The position numbers and the translations under genes are program-made. Below are positions 53,199 to 61,252 of a stretch of 64,000 nt of DNA, in pieces (positions within the stretch are counted from its first letter, which is position 1; each line of letters opens with the position of its first letter). The notes under the pieces are model-generated. The model saw nothing but the letters and a program-made list of their open reading frames with translations, searched no databases and had not been told where the DNA came from. The DNA comes from Flavobacterium resistens (GTDB taxonomy: Bacteria; Bacteroidota; Bacteroidia; Flavobacteriales; Flavobacteriaceae), in the NCBI RefSeq assembly GCF_900182645.1, contig NZ_FXTA01000003.1, forward strand, positions 682,001 through 746,000. Direction: 5' to 3'.

Positions 53199-54035
53199 AT
53201 GGAAAAATTCACCTTAGAAATATTATTTCAAATCATCGGAATCGGTTCGGCATCAGGATTATTTTATAACAATGACGCACTTTACATTATTGGCGACAAC
53301 AGCGGATTTCTTTACGAATACAATATTCAGAATCAGCAATTAAACCAACATCCTTTAATTGACAATCCGACGCAAAATATTCCGAAAAACTTAAAACCCG
53401 ATTTTGAATCCATTACGCATCATAATGATACATTGTACGTTTTTGGTTCCGGCTCCACCGAAAACCGAAACAAAATGATTGAGTTTGACATCAAATCCAA
53501 AAAGGTTTTACAGAAGAATAATTTAGTCGATATATACGGTTTAATGCAAAGTTTTGGCGAAATAAAACCAGAAGATTTCAATTTGGAAGGTGCGATTTTC
53601 GATGGCGAAAACTGGTATTTATTCAACCGAGGAAATGGCGTTTCAAACAAAAACACGATTTTCACCATTCACGCCAAAAGCCTTGGAGAAGAATTCGCTT
53701 TGATTGCTGTCAATTATAAACTTCCAAAAATCAAAGGTGTTCGTTCCAGTTTTACCGATGCGATTTTAGTCGAAGACAAAATCTATTTTCTTTCAACTGC
53801 TGAAGATACCAAATCAACTTACGACGACGGCGAAATTCTGGGAAGTTTCATCGGAAGAATCGATGTCAAAACCATGAAAATTGATTTCACACAAAAAATA
53901 ACTTCAACTAATAAATTTGAAGGTTTGACTTTCTATAAAAAAGAAAACAACAAAATTGAGTTTTTACTTTGTGAAGATAATGATACTGATGTTTTAGAAA
54001 CTAAGATTTTTAAATTGACTTTGCCGATTAAGTAA
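53199..54035 (+). CDS. Predicted beta-propeller protein of unknown function
   Basis: 278 residues without a signal peptide. Repeated strand-like pieces each carry a G-x-L/Y pattern: ASGLFYNNDALYIIGDNSGFLYEY, ESITHHNDTLYVFGSGSTENRNKM, LEGAIFDGENWYLFNRGNG and FTDAILVEDKIYFLSTAEDT. These look like blades of a propeller. It resembles the family labelled DUF6929 but this was not verified. It may be cytoplasmic. Not part of an obvious operon: the next gene starts 108 bp downstream after a weak hairpin. Confidence 0.72.
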   Translation: MEKFTLEILFQIIGIGSASGLFYNNDALYIIGDNSGFLYEYNIQNQQLNQHPLIDNPTQNIPKNLKPDFESITHHNDTLYVFGSGSTENRNKMIEFDIKSKKVLQKNNLVDIYGLMQSFGEIKPEDFNLEGAIFDGENWYLFNRGNGVSNKNTIFTIHAKSLGEEFALIAVNYKLPKIKGVRSSFTDAILVEDKIYFLSTAEDTKSTYDDGEILGSFIGRIDVKTMKIDFTQKITSTNKFEGLTFYKKENNKIEFLLCEDNDTDVLETKIFKLTLPIK

Positions 54036-54050
54036 TTTTTTTAACCTCAT

Positions 54051-54085
54051 TTTATGTCATTTCGACGAAGAAAAAATGACAAGAT
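54051..54085 (+). repeat. TGTCATTTCGACGAAG-type half palindrome
   Basis: ATGTCATTT (54054-54062) and AAATGACA (54075-54082) arms around CGACGAAG. Sequence resembles the intergenic TGTCATTTCGACGAAGG repeats known in flavobacteria and may be a decayed member. It can also form a weak terminator after the propeller gene. Confidence 0.5.
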
Positions 54086-54143
54086 CATAAAAAGTTGAAA
54101 TCCAAGCTAAATAATAAATCCCCAAAACCTACAACCAAAATAA

Positions 54144-54821
54144 ATGCTCAACATTTCAAATTCTGCCAAGAAACCAGCTTTAATTATCAGCATTTTACTT
54201 TCTGTACTTCTTCCGGTTCTGGCTATTTATTTTTCTTTATTATTTAAAAATATCGGAATCAGTCATGAAATTCAATTTTACATCTCGAGATTTGCAATTT
54301 GGATTTCCTTGTTGCTACTATTTTTATATTCGCTAAAAATAGAAAAACAGCCTTTTTTGCTTTGGCCGGAAACTGAATATTCTTTTCCTGATTTCACAAT
54401 GGCATTTTTCAAAACTTTTGTAAAATTGTTTATTGCGGTATATTTTACCGGGCTTTTAATAATGTTATTTAAAATTACTGGCGAAAGTGCAGTATTGCAA
54501 AAAGCTTTGGCACTTTTTAAAAAGAGCTACATTTTACTTTTTTTTACTTGCGTCACCGCAGGTATTACAGAGGAATTAATTTTCAGAGGTTATTTAATGC
54601 CAAGATTAGAACTGCTTTTTAAAAACAAAATTCTGGCTATTATTATTTCCAGCGTTTTGTTTGGATTACTGCATATTGGTTACGGAACATTGCTGAATGT
54701 CATTGGACCAATTGTTATTGGACTCGTATTTGCAATTCAGTATGAAAAATACAGAAACATTAAAATTCTGATAATCTGTCATTTTTTATGGGATCTTTTT
54801 CTTTTGATGGCAAAAACATAA
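54144..54821 (+). CDS. CPBP family intramembrane glutamic protease
   Basis: 225 residues with six to seven transmembrane helices. The CPBP signature has EELIFRGYLMPRLE (Glu-Glu and Arg, ~143), HIGYGTLLNVIG (catalytic-type His, ~175) and the final HFLWDLFLL. These are the E-E-x-x-x-R, H and N/D-x-x-D positions of the Abi/CAAX protease group. Some relatives process peptides or confer bacteriocin resistance. Its substrate is unknown. Transcribed with its own, unresolved promoter. Confidence 0.85.
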   Translation: MLNISNSAKKPALIISILLSVLLPVLAIYFSLLFKNIGISHEIQFYISRFAIWISLLLLFLYSLKIEKQPFLLWPETEYSFPDFTMAFFKTFVKLFIAVYFTGLLIMLFKITGESAVLQKALALFKKSYILLFFTCVTAGITEELIFRGYLMPRLELLFKNKILAIIISSVLFGLLHIGYGTLLNVIGPIVIGLVFAIQYEKYRNIKILIICHFLWDLFLLMAKT

Positions 54822-54952
54822 AAAATCAGATTCGAAATAAAACCCACAAAAACAACACTTTAGAAAATAATTTCAACTATTTTTATATTTATTTCATCTT
54901 CATCCCAACCTTTTTATCTTTTTCGCTCTCTTTATAAATAAAGACCAACATT

Positions 54953-55489
54953 GTGATAAACGAAACGCTAATTTCTAACTGCAAAAAAATGAACCGAGAT
55001 GCCCAGCGTCAGGTTTATGAGCACATGGCTCCAAAATTGTATCGCGTTTGCAAACGATACCTGAAGAAAGAAGAAGAAATTGAAGAAGCTCTGGCCGACG
55101 CTTTCTATACCTTATTTACCAAATTAGACCAGCTCAAAGAAGACAAAGCTTTTGAAGCTTGGGCCAGAAAAATTACCGTTAATCACTGTTTGGCAACCAT
55201 CAGGAAGAACACTAATTTCAATATGTATCTTGATGATGTAAAAGTGCTTGCACAACCTTTTACAGAAGAAATGAACGAGTTAGAAGAGGAAGATTTACTC
55301 AATTTATTAAACCATATTCCGGATGGATGCAAAACGGTTTTCAACCTTTTCGTTATTGAAGGTTTCGGTCACAAAGAAATAGCAGCAATGCTGAATATTT
55401 CTGAAGGCACTTCAAAATCACAATTGAATGCGGCCAAAACCAAATTAAAAGATCTGGTTAATAAATTGTATTATCAAAAAGCAAAATAG
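54953..55489 (+). CDS. ECF-type RNA polymerase sigma factor
   Basis: 178 residues from a GTG at 54953. Region 2 covers residues 15-85 (LYRVCKRYLKKEEEIEEALADAFYTLFTKLDQL, then AFEAWARKITVNHCLATIR), and region 4 covers 120-170 (IPDGCKTVFNLFVIEGFGHKEIAAMLNISEGTSKSQL). This is the extracytoplasmic-function group. It is followed by a membrane-anchored protein gene only 2 bp away that could act as its anti-sigma factor. The target promoters are not known. Confidence 0.93.
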   Translation: MINETLISNCKKMNRDAQRQVYEHMAPKLYRVCKRYLKKEEEIEEALADAFYTLFTKLDQLKEDKAFEAWARKITVNHCLATIRKNTNFNMYLDDVKVLAQPFTEEMNELEEEDLLNLLNHIPDGCKTVFNLFVIEGFGHKEIAAMLNISEGTSKSQLNAAKTKLKDLVNKLYYQKAK

Positions 55490-55491
55490 TC

Positions 55492-56454
55492 ATGGACAAT
55501 CAAGATAAAATATTCGATAGATTTAAAGAAGCCGCAGAAAATGCTCCCGCAAAAGATTTTCCGGGAATGGAAAAAGTCTGGTCGCGCGTTGAACAAAAAC
55601 TCGATAAAAAAGAAGATAAAAAAACAATTTCTCTTTGGAAAAAAATTGCAGTTGCGGCATCACTTTTATTAGTTATCTCATTAAGTTATCAATTTCTGAA
55701 AACAGATAAAAAAGCAACTTTAGAAAACACAGATCAAGTTGTAACCAATGATACACAAAATCAAACAACTAAAAACAATTCGGCAGAAAAAAGTAGTTCG
55801 CCAGTTTCATCAGATTCACAATTAGTTCCAAAAGAAGAAGGTGCGGCAATTTTAGAAAATCAGATAAAACATAAACAAAGCGTTGCAATTCAGGAAACGA
55901 CGGGTTCAGGCACTACAGAAGAATTAGCATTACCAATAAGCACCGGAACCCAAGAAGTGATTGTAGCAGCAAATGAAGAAAACGCTGACGAAGAAAGTGA
56001 CAACATCGTTTCTAAAAAAGAAGTGACGCCACAAATGGGTTATTCAAGTTATCCTGAAAGAGAAGCGGCAAAAGTTGCTTTTGCCGACAAACAAGCGGCA
56101 AAAGCTAAAAAAAGTGCTCCTTTAATTATTATGAACGGAAACGCAATGGCGCATAGCGATGATGCAAAAAGAGATAAAATGATGCAGGCAGAACTTCCTA
56201 ATGTGCAACCTGAAAATGTAGAATCATTAGTAATTCTGGATGAACCACTTTACATTATTGACGGGATATATTATTCGGAAAATGATTTATTCGGAAAAAA
56301 TCCAACGAGCCCTTATGCGCCGTTAAATCAGCAGGATATCAAAACAATAACCATTTTACAAGACCTTGAAGCTACTGAAAAATATGGCGAAAAAGGAAAA
56401 AAAGGAGTTGTAATAATTACAACAAAAACAGGAAAACCAACTCTGAAAAAATAA
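55492..56454 (+). CDS. Membrane-anchored anti-sigma-like protein with plug-like tail
   Basis: 320 residues. The hydrophilic N-terminus (MDNQDKIFDRFKEAAENAPAK) precedes a single transmembrane helix at ~49-67 (KIAVAASLLLVISLSYQFL), then a long low-complexity Ser/Thr/Glu linker. The C-terminal ~65 residues (from VESLVILDEPLYIIDGIYY to VVIITTKTGK) are a TonB-plug-like tail, also found in the next two genes. The topology (cytoplasmic N-terminus, periplasmic tail) suits a sigma-regulating anti-sigma factor that senses a plug-type ligand, but no zinc-binding or ASD motif was recognised. It may instead be a structural partner. Two base pairs from the sigma gene. Confidence 0.8.
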   Translation: MDNQDKIFDRFKEAAENAPAKDFPGMEKVWSRVEQKLDKKEDKKTISLWKKIAVAASLLLVISLSYQFLKTDKKATLENTDQVVTNDTQNQTTKNNSAEKSSSPVSSDSQLVPKEEGAAILENQIKHKQSVAIQETTGSGTTEELALPISTGTQEVIVAANEENADEESDNIVSKKEVTPQMGYSSYPEREAAKVAFADKQAAKAKKSAPLIIMNGNAMAHSDDAKRDKMMQAELPNVQPENVESLVILDEPLYIIDGIYYSENDLFGKNPTSPYAPLNQQDIKTITILQDLEATEKYGEKGKKGVVIITTKTGKPTLKK

Positions 56455-56460
56455 TCTCAA

Positions 56461-56491
56461 GCTTTGTCAAAGTCTGCAGCTTTGACAAAGC
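56461..56491 (+). terminator. GCTTTGTCAAAG hairpin between plug-tail genes
   Basis: Perfect 12-base arms, GCTTTGTCAAAG (56461-56472) and CTTTGACAAAGC (56480-56491), with a 7-base loop; no T-run. Lies 6 bp after the stop of the anti-sigma-like gene. It shares the CTTTGTCAAAG word with 60590-60622 and the CAAAG array at 43941. Confidence 0.65.
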
Positions 56492-56525
56492 AAAATCAAA
56501 ACATTAATTCTTAAAACTTATTATC

Positions 56526-58709
56526 ATGAAAAGTCTAAAACTTATTTCATCAGCCATTGCTATGCTTATATGTTTCGTAACCATGGCACAAGAAAGAACT
56601 ATTACTGGAATCATTACAGATGAAACCAAACTGGCTGTTCCGGGAGTAAACATTTTTAATCAGGCTTCTAAAGCAATTGCCACAACTGATTTCGATGGAA
56701 AATATAGTATTCAAGCTAAAACAGGAGATATGCTGGTTTTTACCTTCATTGGATACAAAAAACAAAGTCAAAAAGTTCAAAATTCAAATATCATCAACAT
56801 AAAACTTTTTCCAGAATCTTCAAGTCTTCAAGAAGTTGTAGTTGTTGGCTATGGCACAAGTGAGAGCGCTTCTGATTACAGTGCAAGAAGCTATGAGAGA
56901 GCGGAAAGAAGAAGAGAAAAAAAGGAGGCTAAACAGGCTGCCGCCTCTGTTGCTTTACAAGGAAGAGCTGCGGGACTTCAAGTTCAAAGCAATGTTGGAT
57001 ATGTTGCAAATTCAAATTTTCAAATGCCACGAGAATCTCCATCCATTTCTCCAAAAAATGAACCAATGTATATTATCGACGGAGTTCCTGCAAAAGCCAA
57101 TCAAATGGCAAAAATTAATCCGAACGACATTAAAGATTTAAAAGTGCTGAAAGACGAAGCAGCAACTTCTATTTATGGCAGCAAGGCTTCAAATGGCGTT
57201 GTCGTGATTTCGACAAAAAATGAAATGTATAAAAACCTTTCAGAAAAAGAATTGGATAAAAAATTAAATATTATCCCAATTCCAACTGAACCAACTCAGG
57301 AAGATTATGATTCTTTTGTAGAAAATGCTTTCGAAAGCCCAAAGACTGCTCCGCTTTCTACTTTTTCAATAGATGTTGATAATGCTTCGTATACTAATAT
57401 CAGACGCTTTTTAAACAACGGACAACAAGTTCCGAAAGATGCTGTTCGCGTAGAAGAAATGGTTAATTTCTTTAAATATACTTATCCACAGCCAAAAAAT
57501 GAACATCCGTTTTCTATCAATACAGAAGTAAGCGATTCTCCTTGGAATTCAAATAATAAAATTTTAAAAATTGGTTTGCAAGGGAAAAATATTCCAACCA
57601 ATGATTTACCAGCTTCAAATCTTGTTTTCCTGATTGATGTTTCAGGCTCAATGGGCGATATGAACAAATTGCCTTTATTAAAACAATCGATGAAAATTTT
57701 GGTAAACGAATTGCGAGCAAAAGATAAAGTATCAATTGTCGTTTATGCGGGAGCTGCCGGAATGGTTTTACCTCCTACTTCTGGAGACGAGAAAACAACA
57801 ATTATCAATGCATTAGATAACTTACAGTCTGGCGGAAGTACTGCTGGTGGCGCGGGAATCGAATTAGCTTATAAAACAGCAACAGAAAATTTCATTAAAG
57901 GTGGAAATAATCGTGTGATTCTGGCAACTGATGGCGATTTTAATGTTGGAAGCGCTTCTAATTCGGATATGGAAAAATTAATCGAAGACAAAAGAAAAAC
58001 AGGCGTTTTCCTAACTTGTTTAGGCTACGGAATGGGAAATTACAAAGACAGTAAAATGGAAATTTTAGCTGATAAAGGAAACGGAAATTATGCCTATATC
58101 GATAACATTCAGGAAGCGAATCGTTTTTTAGGAAAAGAATTTAAAGGTTCGATGTTTGCTATCGCGAAAGATGTAAAAATCCAGATAGAATTCAACCCAA
58201 AACAAGTTCAGGCGTATCGTTTGATTGGTTATGAAAATAGAAAATTGCGTCCGGAAGATTTTAAAAATGATGCAATTGATGCGGGCGAATTAGGTAGCAA
58301 TCATACTGTAACAGCTTTGTATGAAATTATTCCGGCAGGTGTAAAAAGCAATTATTTAGCTGAACAGCCAGATGATTTAAAATACACAAAAACAGAACCA
58401 AGTTCAAACAATTACAGCAACGAATTGGCAACCATAAAATTCCGTTACAAAAAACCTGACGGTGATAAAAGTATCGAAATGGTTCAGACAATTGAGAATA
58501 AATCGGTTGCTTTGGAAAAATCCAGTGATGATATGAAATTCAGTTCTGCCGTAGCTTGGTTCGGATTGAAATTGAGAGATTCAAAATTGATTGCTGACAA
58601 ATCTTCTGAAGAAATTGTGAAATTGGCGAAGCAAGGAAATTCAAATGACAGCGAAGGTTATAAAGCTGAATTTATTCGTCTTGTCGAAGGTGCGAAACAA
58701 TATAATTAA
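56526..58709 (+). CDS. VWA-domain protein with carboxypeptidase-regulatory-like and plug-like domains
   Basis: 727 residues. Signal peptide 1-21. Residues ~24-100 form a carboxypeptidase-regulatory-like domain (TGIITDETKLAVPGVNIFNQ, then MLVFTFIGYKKQ), ending EVVVVGYG. Residues ~140-235 resemble a TonB plug: ALQGRAAGLQVQSN, MYIIDGVPAKANQM and DLKVLKDEAATSIYGSKASN before GVVVISTK. The von Willebrand domain follows, with FLIDVSGSMGDMNKLPLLKQ (MIDAS, ~370), GGSTAGGAG and LATDGDFNVG. The C-terminus matches the YfbK-type DUF3520 region (EFKGSMFAIAKDVKIQIEF). It lies downstream of an ECF sigma factor. Its surface or periplasmic role is inferred; no TonB barrel is present. Confidence 0.87.
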   Translation: MKSLKLISSAIAMLICFVTMAQERTITGIITDETKLAVPGVNIFNQASKAIATTDFDGKYSIQAKTGDMLVFTFIGYKKQSQKVQNSNIINIKLFPESSSLQEVVVVGYGTSESASDYSARSYERAERRREKKEAKQAAASVALQGRAAGLQVQSNVGYVANSNFQMPRESPSISPKNEPMYIIDGVPAKANQMAKINPNDIKDLKVLKDEAATSIYGSKASNGVVVISTKNEMYKNLSEKELDKKLNIIPIPTEPTQEDYDSFVENAFESPKTAPLSTFSIDVDNASYTNIRRFLNNGQQVPKDAVRVEEMVNFFKYTYPQPKNEHPFSINTEVSDSPWNSNNKILKIGLQGKNIPTNDLPASNLVFLIDVSGSMGDMNKLPLLKQSMKILVNELRAKDKVSIVVYAGAAGMVLPPTSGDEKTTIINALDNLQSGGSTAGGAGIELAYKTATENFIKGGNNRVILATDGDFNVGSASNSDMEKLIEDKRKTGVFLTCLGYGMGNYKDSKMEILADKGNGNYAYIDNIQEANRFLGKEFKGSMFAIAKDVKIQIEFNPKQVQAYRLIGYENRKLRPEDFKNDAIDAGELGSNHTVTALYEIIPAGVKSNYLAEQPDDLKYTKTEPSSNNYSNELATIKFRYKKPDGDKSIEMVQTIENKSVALEKSSDDMKFSSAVAWFGLKLRDSKLIADKSSEEIVKLAKQGNSNDSEGYKAEFIRLVEGAKQYN

Positions 58710-58718
58710 TAGCTAAAC

Positions 58719-59063
58719 ATGAAAACAATAAAATTTATTTTATTCATTTTTCTGGTTAGTTATGCCGCAAACGCACAAGATAAAACAGCATTGGAAACAA
58801 AAGATACAATAGGAAAAACAAAAAATTCTCCTATTACTAAGGAAACGCAAATTCAAACTGCTGTCATAATATGCGGTCCCTCGAGATCTACACTCATTGA
58901 GTTATTGTATGTATTGAACGGCAAGATTATAGATCAAGTTCAATTTAGTAAAATTAATCCGAATGCCATTGAGTCACTAAAAGTTTTGAGACCAGAAGAA
59001 GCTAAATTAATTTACGGAGAACAAGGCAAAAATGGCGCAATTATAATCATTAGTAAAAAATGA
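58719..59063 (+). CDS. Small secreted protein with plug-like tail
   Basis: 114 residues. Signal peptide MKTIKFILFIFLVSYAANAQ. The mature part contains PSRSTLIELLYVLNGKIIDQ then INPNAIESLKVLRPEEAKLI and YGEQGKNGAIIIISKK, the same plug-tail motif found in the two preceding genes. No barrel follows. It is 9 bp from the VWA gene, so all three are probably one transcript. Its function is unknown. Confidence 0.75.
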   Translation: MKTIKFILFIFLVSYAANAQDKTALETKDTIGKTKNSPITKETQIQTAVIICGPSRSTLIELLYVLNGKIIDQVQFSKINPNAIESLKVLRPEEAKLIYGEQGKNGAIIIISKK

Positions 59064-59117
59064 ATTTTATCATCCTTAAACAAATATAAAAACCTCAGCG
59101 ATTAACAAACGTTTTAC

Positions 59118-59125
59118 TACATTTG
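59118..59125 (+). promoter_or_regulatory. Candidate -7 box for the scramblase-like gene
   Basis: TACATTTG, a full TAnnTTTG match, 32 bp before the ATG at 59158. No TTG at the standard distance. Confidence 0.4.
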
Positions 59126-59157
59126 GCTTTCATTAAAAAAATCAATTTTACACGCAT

Positions 59158-59745
59158 ATGAACCCAATTTTAAGCCAAAATCTATTTTTAGTAAAAGAAC
59201 ATATCGGAATGTTCAAAGCCTCAAATAATTACGATATTTATAATCCCGAAACGAATCAGATTATCATGAATTGCCGTGAAAATAATTTGGGCTTTTTTAC
59301 CAAAATATTACGTTTCACCGATTATAAAAGAGCAACGCCATTTAATGTTGAAATCACAACGGCTTCTGGTGAAAAATTAATTACTGTAAAAAGAGGAATT
59401 GCTATTTTCAGATCGACTGTTGAAGTCTTAGACGAAAAAGACAGACTGATTGGAACTTTCAAACAAAAATTCTTCTCGTTTGGTGGAAGATTTGAAATTT
59501 TAGACAAAAATGAAAAACCTGTCGCAACACTTCAGGGAAAATGGACAGGCTGGGATTTTAAATTCTCTCATGAAAATAAGCAACTAGCTCAAGTAAGTAA
59601 AAAATGGGCTGGATTAGGAAAAGAGTTTTTTACCAGCGCCGATAATTATGTTTTACAAATTGAAAATACTGTTGCAGCCGATAGTTCGCTGAGACAATTA
59701 ATCTTAGGAGCCGTGATGTGCATTGACATGGTTCTGAAAGAATAA
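59158..59745 (+). CDS. Phospholipid scramblase-like (LURP-one/tubby fold) protein
   Basis: 195 residues. The N-terminus MNPILSQNLFLVKEHIGMFK and later repeats such as RGIAIFRSTVEVLDEKDRLIGTF, GGRFEILDKNEKPVATLQGKWTGWDF and NKQLAQVSKKWAGLGKEFF fit the scramblase/LURP-one family. In bacteria this group's role is not established; the fold binds membranes in eukaryotes. No signal peptide is present. A -7 box lies at 59118-59125. Confidence 0.8.
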   Translation: MNPILSQNLFLVKEHIGMFKASNNYDIYNPETNQIIMNCRENNLGFFTKILRFTDYKRATPFNVEITTASGEKLITVKRGIAIFRSTVEVLDEKDRLIGTFKQKFFSFGGRFEILDKNEKPVATLQGKWTGWDFKFSHENKQLAQVSKKWAGLGKEFFTSADNYVLQIENTVAADSSLRQLILGAVMCIDMVLKE

Positions 59746-59806
59746 AAAAGGTGTTAAACTTAGATTAAGAAAGCACTGAAAGCATCATTTTAGGAAGCAA
59801 AAACTG

Positions 59807-59814
59807 TATTTTTG
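59807..59814 (+). promoter_or_regulatory. Candidate -7 box for the SDR gene at 59857
   Basis: TATTTTTG matches TAnnTTTG and lies 43 bp before the ATG at 59857. An in-frame GTG start at 59812 would overlap this box and is therefore rejected. Confidence 0.45.
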
Positions 59815-59856
59815 TGTAACTCAAATGATGCTTTCTGCATTTCTAAAAATACTATC

Positions 59857-60573
59857 ATGACAGACTTAAAAAATAAAACTGCCTTAATTACCGGGGCAGG
59901 AAAAGGAATTGGAAAAGCAATTGCAATTGCATTAGCCAAAGAAGGTGTAAATGTAATTTTAATTGCCAGAACTCAGGCCGATGTTGACCAACTTGCAGAT
60001 CAAACAAATAATCTGGGCGTAAAATCTTTGGCTTTGGCAGCCGATGTTTCAGATATGAATTCAATAAATTCTGCTGTTCAAAAAGCTTTGGCAGAATTCA
60101 AAAACATTGACATTTTAATTAATAATGCCGGAATTGCTTCTTTTGGAAAATTCTTAGAATTGGAACCAAGCGATTGGGAAAAAATCATTCAGGTGAATTT
60201 AATGGGAACGTACTATACTACTCGTGCCGTTATTCCAAACATGATTGAAAGACAAACTGGAGATATCATCAATATTTCATCAACTGCAGGTTTGAACGGA
60301 AACCCATTGACAAGTGCTTACAGTGCCTCTAAATTTGCTGTTTTAGGATTAACAGATTCTTTGATGCAGGAAATGAGAAAACATAACATTAGAGTTTCAG
60401 CTCTTACACCAAGTACCGTTGCAACAGATTTGGCAATAGACTTAAATTTAACCGATGGAAATCCTGAAAAAGTAATGCAATCTGAAGATATTGCCGAATT
60501 ATTAATCGCTCAGCTTAAATTAAACCGAAGAGTATTTATCAAAAATAGCGCTATCTGGTCAACTAATCCTTAA
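59857..60573 (+). CDS. SDR family oxidoreductase (3-ketoacyl-ACP-reductase-like)
   Basis: 238 residues from the ATG at 59857 ([21 protein letters not shown]). Cofactor motif [18 protein letters not shown] near 90, catalytic serine [12 protein letters not shown] near 140 and Y-x-x-x-K in AYSASKFA near 153. [16 protein letters not shown] and the absence of a VDGG end point to the FabG-like/sepiapterin-type branch, not the FabG house enzyme. Substrate unknown. Followed by a CTTTGTCAAAG palindrome. Confidence 0.87.
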   Translation: MTDLKNKTALITGAGKGIGKAIAIALAKEGVNVILIARTQADVDQLADQTNNLGVKSLALAADVSDMNSINSAVQKALAEFKNIDILINNAGIASFGKFLELEPSDWEKIIQVNLMGTYYTTRAVIPNMIERQTGDIINISSTAGLNGNPLTSAYSASKFAVLGLTDSLMQEMRKHNIRVSALTPSTVATDLAIDLNLTDGNPEKVMQSEDIAELLIAQLKLNRRVFIKNSAIWSTNP

Positions 60574-60589
60574 AAAGCATTTCTCTGAC

Positions 60590-60622
60590 AACTTTGTCAA
60601 AGTTTTAAACTTTGACAAAGTT
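60590..60622 (+). terminator. Perfect palindrome AACTTTGTCAAAGTTT
   Basis: AACTTTGTCAAAGTTT (60590-60605) is followed at once by its reverse complement AAACTTTGACAAAGTT (60607-60622). A stem of about 16 bp. It separates the SDR gene from the next small gene. Confidence 0.65.
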
Positions 60623-60647
60623 CCTAACTGCCTTAACATAAAATCAA

Positions 60648-61157
60648 ATGGAACAATATTTAAGACAATTAATTGCGATAGAATTTCAGGATAAAAAAGA
60701 AATTTTTACCGGATTTCTTATTGATTATTCTGACGATTGGATTTTACTTCGAAATAATCCGGTTGATTATATTTTGGATGGCTTTGTTATTTTAAAGAAT
60801 AAAAATATCGAAGCGATTCACCGAGATGAAGATCTCGTTTTTACCGAAAAAGTTATTCGCCTAAAAGGAATAAATATTAATACAGAAGATATTATCCCTA
60901 TTCAGGATTTGAATGCTATTGTAAATTTTCTTGATAGAAAGTACACCATTTTTCAGATTGCTAAAAAATCTTCAAAAGCTGTCTATTTGGGCAAACTGAT
61001 TTCTCTTACACCAGATGAACTATTAATTGATTTCCTTGAAACAAAAGGTAAATTTGGTGGTGAATTAGGTTTTAATCCTGAAAAAATTAGAGTTATTGAA
61101 TTTGATACAGATTATATTAATTCTTTGAAATTAGTGATTCCTGAGGATCGGAAATAA
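60648..61157 (+). CDS. Hypothetical protein with two similar barrel-like halves
   Basis: 169 residues without a signal peptide. The two halves look alike: GFLIDYSDDWILLRNNPVDY with GFVILKNKNIEAIHRDED (residues 20-60), and GKLISLTPDELLIDFLETKG with NPEKIRVIEFDTDYINSLKL (residues 115-160). The G-x-L-x-x-x-x-D-x-(I/L)-L spacing is like the first strands of small beta-barrels (Sm-like), so a tandem duplication of a small-barrel domain is possible. No known family was recognised. Confidence 0.75.
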   Translation: MEQYLRQLIAIEFQDKKEIFTGFLIDYSDDWILLRNNPVDYILDGFVILKNKNIEAIHRDEDLVFTEKVIRLKGININTEDIIPIQDLNAIVNFLDRKYTIFQIAKKSSKAVYLGKLISLTPDELLIDFLETKGKFGGELGFNPEKIRVIEFDTDYINSLKLVIPEDRK

Positions 61158-61170
61158 ATTTTTATAAAAA

Positions 61171-61209
61171 CAAAAAGCGTATAATTTTTAAAAAATTATA
61201 CGCTTTTTG
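61171..61209. terminator. Bidirectional terminator between convergent genes
   Basis: CAAAAAGCGTATAATTTT and AAAATTATACGCTTTTTG arms with a 4-base loop. A strong terminator shared by the hypothetical gene and mtaB. Confidence 0.85.
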
Positions 61210-61252
61210 TCATTCCGAGGAACTATTCGCAAAATTGGATTATCTTAAGATT

